Assembly: GCA_004524425.1 (NCBI GenBank)
Contig: SDNN01000191.1
Span: 1-5,472, forward strand
Source: Promethearchaeota archaeon
GTDB lineage: Archaea > Asgardarchaeota > Lokiarchaeia > Sigynarchaeales > SOKP01
Reading direction: 5' to 3'
Length of the DNA: 5,472 nucleotides
Shown here: positions 1 to 5,472 of the stretch, in pieces
Numbering within the stretch: position 1 is the stretch's first letter
Layout of the letters: the number at the start of each line of letters is the position of its first letter
Notes under the pieces: generated by a model
Seen by the model: the letters and a program-made list of their open reading frames with translations, nothing else
Told to the model about the DNA's origin: nothing
The model's database searches: none
Translations under genes and position numbers: made by a program

Positions 1-2
1 AA

Positions 3-1460
3 TTAGGCTGTTTCACTCGCAATCTGTTCCCCTTCTGTTTGAGCTTCCTTTTCTTCTTCCATAGGGGCTTCTTTTTTAACATAATCCCCTACAGATGCGA
101 GTATTTCTTTTATACGACCCTCTTGTTTTAATCTAATGATCAAATTTCTATGTTTAATATATGAAATTGTATATGCGATCACGGGGAAAATAAGCATAAA
201 CGGTATTAACAAGATCAAAATAACTTCGGGAGAATACATTTCTACACTTTCTGTAATAGCGGGTGGTAAATTAAATACATTAATAAAGAACCATTTGGGA
301 TGAATTATTATAAAACTAATAGTTATTAATAAGACAAGTCTGAAAGAAAAATTAATTATAGTAGATGTTATTAAATTTTTTGCTCGAGGAGATGATGATT
401 TCGCTGTAAGCGTATCTTCTGACTCCCTATCTTCTCTGAATAATCTTTCCATATATCTACCTAGCCTTCTTGTTTTAGATGCGGCTGAAACAAGCTTTTT
501 TTCCTCCTCCTCTAATTTACGTTTTTCTATCATTTCTTTGACGTAAGAAAATTGTTGACTGGCTTTTGAGAAGAATTTAGAAACTCTTGCTTCTTCTATT
601 CCAAGTTCCTCTTTTCTTTTTTTCGCTTCTTCTTTTATTTTATCAATATTGGTAGTAATTAGCATCGATTCTCTACGTATTATATCTAACTGTGTTTCTA
701 ATCTATCACTTCTTTCTAAAGAAGGCCTCATAACAGTGTCTATGTAATTTAGTTGAAATGAAATTTCTAAATAAATATAACACACAATTGCGATTAATGC
801 TGCTGGACTGACTAAAAAGAGCAAGATATTATCAAGCGGTATTTTCGTTAATCTTGTGGATACGGGGTTTTCTAATTCTTCTAAAAAATCGACTTTGATG
901 GTGAATAATTCTAACATATCTTTTAAGCCAAATACCATCAGAGGTAGCACGATCATCATGACCAGACCTCCGATGACTGCCAAGCTATATTTCGGATCTG
1001 TTTCAAATATTGATCTAATAAAGAAAAAAATTGCAATTACAAAAAAAATCTGGAAAGTAAATAAATAAATATTATTCAAGAAAATTGCAGTCTCTTCTGC
1101 TATTAAACCTGAAATTTCATGAAAAAATGGAGCTTCTTTAGAAGGAAATGAAAACCATTGACCAATGAAATTCTTAAAAAAAGAATCAATAAAAGTAAAC
1201 ATGAAACTGGAATTAAAATTAGGATCTAAAATGAAAATACTTGCTATGCCAAATCCAATGGCAATTGCTATACCATAAAGCAAGAAATAAAGACAATAAG
1301 AAAGCACGTTTTTTAATGAGTCAAAGACGTCAAAAAGGACTAGCTTTCCCTCAACATTATAGAGCACATCATCGAATTTAAATATCCCACCAAACACTAC
1401 AATTATAATTATAAATAAAATGGCCTTGATACTACTTAAGATAATGACATGAGTTCGCAT
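3..1460 (-). CDS. Polytopic membrane protein with a long charged coiled-coil-like insert; unrecognised family
   Basis: A 485-residue protein that I do not recognise. Seen: about seven hydrophobic segments, at roughly residues 9-27, 52-78, 128-150, 160-180, 210-232, 367-387 and 412-435. Between the fifth and sixth lies a helix-favouring, highly charged stretch (about 244-345, rich in Lys, Arg and Glu, e.g. EEAKKRKEELG near 277-287), probably coiled coil. The C-terminal tail (about 462-485) is acidic. By the positive-inside rule the charged insert and the tail should be cytoplasmic, which would put the N-terminus outside. The ATG directly follows the TAA of the DUF58 gene with no gap, and a GGGAG Shine-Dalgarno sequence lies 10 nt upstream, so this start is well supported and translation is probably coupled. 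No catalytic motif is visible. Inferred role: membrane scaffold or client of the MoxR/DUF58 pair. That the reading frame is a real gene is nearly certain; the function is unknown. Confidence 0.9.
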   Translation of the reverse strand: MRTHVIILSSIKAILFIIIIVVFGGIFKFDDVLYNVEGKLVLFDVFDSLKNVLSYCLYFLLYGIAIAIGFGIASIFILDPNFNSSFMFTFIDSFFKNFIGQWFSFPSKEAPFFHEISGLIAEETAIFLNNIYLFTFQIFFVIAIFFFIRSIFETDPKYSLAVIGGLVMMIVLPLMVFGLKDMLELFTIKVDFLEELENPVSTRLTKIPLDNILLFLVSPAALIAIVCYIYLEISFQLNYIDTVMRPSLERSDRLETQLDIIRRESMLITTNIDKIKEEAKKRKEELGIEEARVSKFFSKASQQFSYVKEMIEKRKLEEEEKKLVSAASKTRRLGRYMERLFREDRESEDTLTAKSSSPRAKNLITSTIINFSFRLVLLITISFIIIHPKWFFINVFNLPPAITESVEMYSPEVILILLIPFMLIFPVIAYTISYIKHRNLIIRLKQEGRIKEILASVGDYVKKEAPMEEEKEAQTEGEQIASETA

Positions 1461-2762
1461 TTAGAATGCACTCCCTTTCTTTTTTGCGTCCAAATAATTC
1501 TTTAAAACTTGATGCATCATATCATCTGGTCCAACTGATGTAATATTTACTCCAAATTTTCTTGTTTCTTGTCTAATTGTAAGGACATGTTCCATCATTT
1601 CCTCACTTATTGCTTCTGCTAATGCTTTATCCGTGGCTGATAAGTCAATCTCATGGATTTCAAACCAAGGACTGAATGGATTTATTATAAATATGGTGTG
1701 ATTGAATGGTATTAATTTTTTAATTGCCATGGTTATTTCTTTAGTATTTGATTCTAGATCAGAAATTAAGAAGATTAAGGAACGTTTTTGAAAGCGTCTT
1801 ACAAAATGATCTATTGCTTCAACCATTCTGCATTTACCTTGAGGCTTCACCCTAGCCACAAAATCTAAAACTTGATAAAAAAAATCGCCTCCCCTCCCAG
1901 GTTTTAGAATATTAAAGGTCTTTTTATTTGAGAAGGTAAAAACCCCCACATTATCTCTACGCGTTAAAGCCACTTTAGTTAACAGCATACAAGCCCTTAT
2001 AGCATATTCAAATTTTGTATTTTCAATTGCACCACCTGCCATTGATTCAGAAGAATCAACAAGAATCATAACGGTTATATCGCGTTCGCTTTCAAATTCT
2101 TTAACAATTAACTTTTGAGTTCGTGCAGAAGCCTTCCAATCAATCATCCTGAATTGATCGCCAAATACATATTTTCTCATGCCATAAAATTCAGAGCCTA
2201 AACCTTTTTGTTTTGATCTTTGAATCCCATAATTGAGTAATAAAGATCTTTTTGAACCGAGAATTTCAATCCTCTTTATATCTTCATACGGAGGATAAAC
2301 CAGAATATCCGTGATGCTATCAGGGACAATTCTTTCTAACGAATTGAATCCCAGTCTGTCTTTGACTATTACTGATAAAGGACCTATGGGATATTCCCCT
2401 CTAACTTTGGGCTCAAGAACATATGAAAACTTTATAGTACTCTTAGAATCAATTCTAGTGGATATGTAATTTTCGCCAAGCACTAGTCTAAAGAGACTTG
2501 GATTAAAATAGTCTCTTATTTCAATGAAATCAAAACTATTTTTTCCTAAGTTTTCAATTACGACTTTTATATGTACAAAATCATCCTTGAATACTTTCTC
2601 TTTTTCCAATTCCCTATGAACCCGTAATTCTTCTACATTCATTTGGTAGTGGAAAATAGGAAGACTTATTATCGTACTAAATAGAAGCAACAAGGCAAAA
2701 TAAATTAAAAAATAATTTACAAATGCAAATCCCGCAGTGAGAAAAAAAACTGCGAATAACAC
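1461..2762 (-). CDS. DUF58 family protein with VWA domain, membrane-anchored
   Basis: A 433-residue DUF58 protein. Residues 3-37 form two close hydrophobic segments (a membrane hairpin). Residues about 42-165 look like the beta-rich domain usual in this family. The DUF58 signature follows at 187-226 (GLGSEFYGMRKYVFGD, then IDWKASART and KEFESERD). The VWA domain begins at about 229 with the MIDAS motif DSSES (236-240), and the later MIDAS Asp is probably D335 in LISDLE. The usual MIDAS Thr position, in a G-x-T loop, reads G-K-C (C311), which is unusual. In this family the VWA domain is expected on the cytoplasmic side as the partner of a MoxR ATPase, which is encoded just upstream. The start used here is GTG; AGGAGG lies 16 nt before it, which is rather far, and an in-frame ATT at 2768-2766 would have 10 nt spacing. 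There is no in-frame ATG until residue 41. Family assignment is very secure; the exact start is less so. Confidence 0.93.
   Translation of the reverse strand: MLFAVFFLTAGFAFVNYFLIYFALLLLFSTIISLPIFHYQMNVEELRVHRELEKEKVFKDDFVHIKVVIENLGKNSFDFIEIRDYFNPSLFRLVLGENYISTRIDSKSTIKFSYVLEPKVRGEYPIGPLSVIVKDRLGFNSLERIVPDSITDILVYPPYEDIKRIEILGSKRSLLLNYGIQRSKQKGLGSEFYGMRKYVFGDQFRMIDWKASARTQKLIVKEFESERDITVMILVDSSESMAGGAIENTKFEYAIRACMLLTKVALTRRDNVGVFTFSNKKTFNILKPGRGGDFFYQVLDFVARVKPQGKCRMVEAIDHFVRRFQKRSLIFLISDLESNTKEITMAIKKLIPFNHTIFIINPFSPWFEIHEIDLSATDKALAEAISEEMMEHVLTIRQETRKFGVNITSVGPDDMMHQVLKNYLDAKKKGSAF
1471..1475 (-). promoter_or_regulatory. Shine-Dalgarno site of the polytopic membrane protein gene
   Basis: On the minus strand the sequence reads GGGAG, 10 nt before the ATG at 1460, and lies inside the last codons of the DUF58 gene. 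The site plus the abutting TAA/ATG junction fits re-initiation or coupled translation of the two genes. Confidence 0.6.
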
Positions 2763-2873
2763 TAGAATTCTGCCTTTTCCTCCTAAAATCTTATAACACC
2801 ACTCATGCTTTTAATTCTTTTGTTTGCTAAAAATCGTATTTGATTAACCCAAATCATAAGAGAAAAATATAGA
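2763..2873 (-). other. 111-base spacer between the MoxR and DUF58 genes
   Basis: This is the longest non-coding stretch. Just after the MoxR stop codon the minus strand has a short T-rich patch (T5 at 2867-2863) that could be a weak archaeal-type terminator. Further on is a TATA-like AATTAAAA (about 2816-2809), about the right distance to start a short leader at around 2786 carrying the AGGAGG site. A second candidate, TTATAA at 2796-2791, would put the start point downstream of AGGAGG and is less attractive. An internal promoter for the DUF58 and membrane-protein genes is possible but weakly supported. I see no stable hairpin and no small ORF of note. Confidence 0.25.
2779..2784 (-). promoter_or_regulatory. 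Strong Shine-Dalgarno site before the DUF58 gene
   Basis: The minus strand reads AGGAGG, a full match to the anti-SD core. It is 16 nt before the GTG at 2762 and 10 nt before an in-frame ATT at 2768-2766, so it bears directly on the start choice. The downstream gene has a 10 nt spacing, which makes the long spacing here stand out. Confidence 0.6.
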
Positions 2874-3860
2874 TTATATTGGTACTGGTATTTCTTCAAT
2901 AATGCCTTTTATTACAGCTTTAACATCAAGACCTTCGAGTTCTGCTTCAGGCTTTAATAAGATTCTATGGTTAAGAGCAGGCACTGTCAACGCTCTTACA
3001 TCGTCAGGAGTCACATATTTTCTGCCTAAAATCGCTGCCCTTGCCTTAGATCCCTTCATTAAGACCAAACTTGCCCTTGGTCCACAACCTAAAGCAATTT
3101 GAGGGTGGCTTCTTGTTTTTAAAACAATGTCTCTAATATATTTCAGAATTCTATCATCAATATAGACCAAGTTTATGATATTTTGAGCAGCCAATATTTC
3201 TTCGCCAGTAGTAACGTGATCCACGGAAGGAGATTCTCCACCTAATTGTCTTCTTAGAATTTCTACTTCATCATCTTGTTCGGGATAATCCAACCATAAT
3301 TTAAATAGAAATCTGTCTACTTGAGCTTCAGGTAAAGGATAGGTTCCTTCCATTTCTACTGGATTTTCCGTGGCAATTACAATAAAGGGCTTTTCTAAAG
3401 GTAACGTCTCACCTTCTATTGTTACTTGTCTTTCAGCCATGGATTCCAGTAGAGCTGCCTGAGTTTTTGGAGCACTTCTATTAATTTCATCAGCTAATAC
3501 TACATTTGCAAAAACGGGTCCCTTTTGGAGTACAAAAGTGCCTTCTTCCTGTGAAAATATTTTAGTTCCAGTAATATCGGCTGGTAATAGATCTGGCGTG
3601 AATTGAATTCTTCTGAAACTAATTCCGAGTGTTCTTGCAAAAGTCTTAGCCATTACTGTTTTTCCTAAGCCCGGTACACCTTCTAATAACACGTGCCCAT
3701 TTACCAGCAGTGCAATAAATAATTGCTGAAGGATTTCTCCATTGCCAACGATCACTCTAGAAACTTCAGATAGGACGTCTTGTGCTATTTCTCTTATTGG
3801 GGATACATCAAAATCATGCTCAGGATAGTGAGCTTTTTCTTGCGTTTCCATTTTTTTCAC
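2874..3860 (-). CDS. MoxR-family AAA+ ATPase
   Basis: A full-length MoxR-type AAA+ ATPase (328 residues from GTG, 325 from the internal ATG). It has Walker A GVPGLGKT (61-68), Walker B VVLADEIN (120-127, with D124/E125), sensor 1 ATEN (163-166), the family segment GTYPLPEAQVDRF (172-184, with the probable Arg finger R183) and sensor 2 GPRAS (260-264, R262), followed by the C-terminal lid helices. All key ATPase residues are present, so it should be active. MoxR proteins are hexameric, cytoplasmic, chaperone-like remodellers that act with VWA proteins; the DUF58 gene downstream is the obvious partner. The GTG at 3860 is followed three codons later by ATG (3851-3849). Neither has a Shine-Dalgarno sequence, and I favour the ATG (METQEKAHY) slightly. 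An in-frame TAA lies just upstream of the GTG, so the start cannot be further out. Confidence 0.96.
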   Translation of the reverse strand: MKKMETQEKAHYPEHDFDVSPIREIAQDVLSEVSRVIVGNGEILQQLFIALLVNGHVLLEGVPGLGKTVMAKTFARTLGISFRRIQFTPDLLPADITGTKIFSQEEGTFVLQKGPVFANVVLADEINRSAPKTQAALLESMAERQVTIEGETLPLEKPFIVIATENPVEMEGTYPLPEAQVDRFLFKLWLDYPEQDDEVEILRRQLGGESPSVDHVTTGEEILAAQNIINLVYIDDRILKYIRDIVLKTRSHPQIALGCGPRASLVLMKGSKARAAILGRKYVTPDDVRALTVPALNHRILLKPEAELEGLDVKAVIKGIIEEIPVPI

Positions 3861-3900
3861 TTTTTATTCATATTTTTTTTTTTAATTTTTAAATCATTTT
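3861..3900 (-). other. A-rich spacer between the DUF4350 and MoxR genes
   Basis: Forty bases, almost pure A/T. The minus strand has a run of 11 A (3883-3873) about 12 nt before the GTG of the MoxR gene. There is no Shine-Dalgarno match. A four-codon ATG-AAT-AAA-AAG-TGA mini-ORF lies just upstream and its TGA overlaps the GTG start, which may be chance in such a composition. The short spacing suggests co-transcription with the DUF4350 gene. Confidence 0.4.
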
Positions 3901-5472
3901 TTATAAATTGTTCATGATCCATTCCATTTCGAAGAACAATTCTTCGAAGGTTTTCTGATCCTTAATCTTTTTTCCCGCTTTTACCCCTAATATGGTATCC
4001 ATAAAGCGAGAAATTCTTTTAATTTTATATTTAGTTGTTCTAGGTTCTTTTTCCTTTACAAAATTTACTACATTTTTGGTCGTTATCTTTTCTCCGACCA
4101 TTTGACTGTTCAACTTTCTTTCTAGTCGTCTATAAAGTAAGCTCAATGCCTTGTCATACTTGCCTTTTTCCCGATACCAATCAATCTTCTTTGCAAAGAA
4201 AGATGAAGTCCTAAATCTGGCTATCTCCTCTTTTCTTTCTTCATCCGCAGTTTTTTTTTTCTCTTCCTTCTGCTTCTTAGGCAAGTATCTTTTTAAGGTA
4301 TAGACCGCGACCAATGGATATATCCATGCTGTTATCGGATTTGTGGATAATTGGACGACATATTGAACAAATAATCCAAAAATGCCCGGAGATGATAAGT
4401 CCCTAGATTCTTCAGGACGTACGTGAGCCTCGTCAAATAGGATTAACCAATCATCTTCACCTCTGGTGAGCCATTCGATGGCATTTAAAGCTAATTGTTG
4501 ATTATCAAATCCATTCTCATTGAATAATTCGTTATTAAATAAGCTTGCATCCGAAGAGACAAAAATTCTTGCATCTCCTGCTTCTTTTGCCATGAATACG
4601 CTTTGAGGATAACCCCCGAGTGGCACTTTCAGTAATTCATCTGGGAAATCTTCACCAATCGAATCAGCCACAAAACTGATATCCAAGTTATCATCCTCAT
4701 AATCATATATCCCATCGTCATTCATATCAACAAAACTATAACTGCTTGTATATCCAATGACATTCCACCCTGAAAACTCAACAAAAGGACCACCTAGAGC
4801 AGTTGTACTCTGGGAAAGAATCACATTGTCAATACCGTCAGCTATAGGATGATCTGAATAGGTTGTGATAACAGGAAATTCTGGATTTGTGTCATATGAT
4901 TCATTATCTCTTAGAACCCCATCAGGAAAGATGGTAATAGGGACGAGTTCTTCAATATCTGGTTTTACCATATTGGCCAAATAAATTTCCCATAATAAGC
5001 TACTGGTGGAACCATAATCATGACATATTAATAGTGAATTGCCATCTTCGAAAAATTCTATGAAGTACGGGATTTCATTGAAGGGGTTATAAAATTCATT
5101 AGTCCCGAGCAGGACCAAACACATTTTTTTATCTTCTTCCAATCTTTTTGTAGCACTTAAACTTGATTGAATGTTGCCTGTCTCAAAGCCCTCATCTTCT
5201 AATAATTTTTTAAAATCCGAAGATCCATCCCAGTCTTCATTATATACAGAAAAATTTTGATCATTTTTACCTTGATCTATTATTGGGGCTAATAATGGTA
5301 TAAAAGAAAATATGAATATCAATAAAAACAAGGCTTGCTTGTAAATTGAGCCCGTTTTTACTTTTTTTCGAGATTTCGTTTCTCGAGTTTTTTGCATTCT
5401 TGTATTTTTAATAAATATAATTAAATTTATGCCCATAAAACCAGCAGCAAGATAACATGCTAATGGAAGATA
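3901..5472 (-). CDS. DUF4350 / GATase-like membrane-anchored protein, probably 5'-truncated by the window
   Basis: Residues are numbered from the ATG at 5436 (511 residues), but the frame stays open to the right edge and the 12 extra codons continue a hydrophobic segment, so the true start may lie outside. Seen: that segment (to about residue 9), a Lys/Arg-rich loop (10-34), a membrane helix (35-53), a large acidic domain (about 55-340), a third membrane segment (about 365-383) and a charged helical tail (384-511). Family-like elements of the DUF4350 / GldG-like class I amidotransferase fold are CHDYGSTSSLLWE (138-150), HPIADGI (196-202), the SSDASLFNNELF strand-loop (294-305), DNQQLALNAIEWL (311-323) and FDEAH (334-338). 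No clear amidotransferase catalytic triad is evident, so a binding or sensing role is likelier. Topology places the large domain outside and the tail inside. D237-D248 is an EF-hand-like loop. An internal ATG at 5397 (residue 14) is another possible start. It precedes MoxR by 40 bases, consistent with one operon. Confidence 0.82.
   Translation of the reverse strand, partial: YLPLACYLAAGFMGINLIIFIKNTRMQKTRETKSRKKVKTGSIYKQALFLLIFIFSFIPLLAPIIDQGKNDQNFSVYNEDWDGSSDFKKLLEDEGFETGNIQSSLSATKRLEEDKKMCLVLLGTNEFYNPFNEIPYFIEFFEDGNSLLICHDYGSTSSLLWEIYLANMVKPDIEELVPITIFPDGVLRDNESYDTNPEFPVITTYSDHPIADGIDNVILSQSTTALGGPFVEFSGWNVIGYTSSYSFVDMNDDGIYDYEDDNLDISFVADSIGEDFPDELLKVPLGGYPQSVFMAKEAGDARIFVSSDASLFNNELFNENGFDNQQLALNAIEWLTRGEDDWLILFDEAHVRPEESRDLSSPGIFGLFVQYVVQLSTNPITAWIYPLVAVYTLKRYLPKKQKEEKKKTADEERKEEIARFRTSSFFAKKIDWYREKGKYDKALSLLYRRLERKLNSQMVGEKITTKNVVNFVKEKEPRTTKYKIKRISRFMDTILGVKAGKKIKDQKTFEELFFEMEWIMNNL

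Noticed and set aside
856..1068. Plus-strand ORF of 70 codons
   Set aside because: It lies wholly inside the membrane-protein gene on the other strand, has no Shine-Dalgarno sequence and shows no recognisable protein features; it is an antisense shadow.
2791..2796. TTATAA as TATA box for the DUF58 gene
   Set aside because: A start point about 26 nt downstream would exclude the strong AGGAGG from the transcript, so the two signals are incompatible.
2902..3102. Plus-strand ORF of 66 codons
   Set aside because: It is antisense to the conserved C-terminal part of the MoxR ATPase, with no independent evidence of coding.
4981..5025. Amidotransferase catalytic site at C138 of the DUF4350 protein
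   Set aside because: The Cys sits before DYGS, where DUF4350 relatives typically have a non-catalytic residue, and no accompanying His/Glu pair could be identified; a catalytic claim is not supported.
5368..5386. Perfect 6-base inverted repeat TCGAGA/TCTCGA with a 7-base loop followed by T's on the plus strand, resembling an intrinsic terminator
   Set aside because: It lies within the Lys/Arg-rich coding loop of the DUF4350 gene, no plus-strand gene leads into it, and the repeat is explained by similar codons for the TRETKSR stretch.

Overview
The window is AT-rich and densely coded. It holds four genes, all on the minus strand and close enough together to read as one transcription unit, in the order right to left: (1) a membrane-anchored DUF4350 / GATase-like protein (3901 to the right edge, probably 5'-truncated by the window), (2) a MoxR-family AAA+ ATPase (2874-3860), (3) a DUF58 protein with a von Willebrand factor A (VWA) domain (1461-2762), and (4) a polytopic membrane protein with a long charged, probably coiled-coil helical insert (3-1460) that I do not recognise. 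I found no RNA genes, mobile elements, CRISPR arrays or long repeats, and no convincing gene on the plus strand. The only non-coding stretches are a 40-base A-rich spacer, a 111-base spacer and the last two bases at the left end.

The source is most likely an archaeon, possibly an Asgard-type or other AT-rich euryarchaeal-grade lineage. This rests on the look of the DUF58 and DUF4350 proteins, the gene order and the A/T-rich spacers; there is no phylogenetic marker in the window, so this is an impression. A bacterium cannot be excluded. Shine-Dalgarno sites are present before genes 3 and 4 and missing before gene 2.

Functionally this is a version of the widespread MoxR-DUF58-DUF4350 module. 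The MoxR ATPase is thought to act as a chaperone-like remodeller for a VWA partner. Here the VWA partner (DUF58) is tethered to the membrane by an N-terminal hydrophobic hairpin. The DUF4350 protein is predicted to place a ligand-binding domain outside the cell and a helical tail inside. The fourth protein, whose start codon directly abuts the DUF58 stop codon, is the likely membrane target or scaffold of the complex. The most interesting points are this unrecognised fourth component, an EF-hand-like calcium loop in the external DUF4350 domain, a ten-A run in the DUF4350 gene at which slippage either way would remove the cytoplasmic tail, a Cys at the place of the usual MIDAS Thr in the VWA domain, and an additional hydrophobic segment of DUF4350 running off the right edge.
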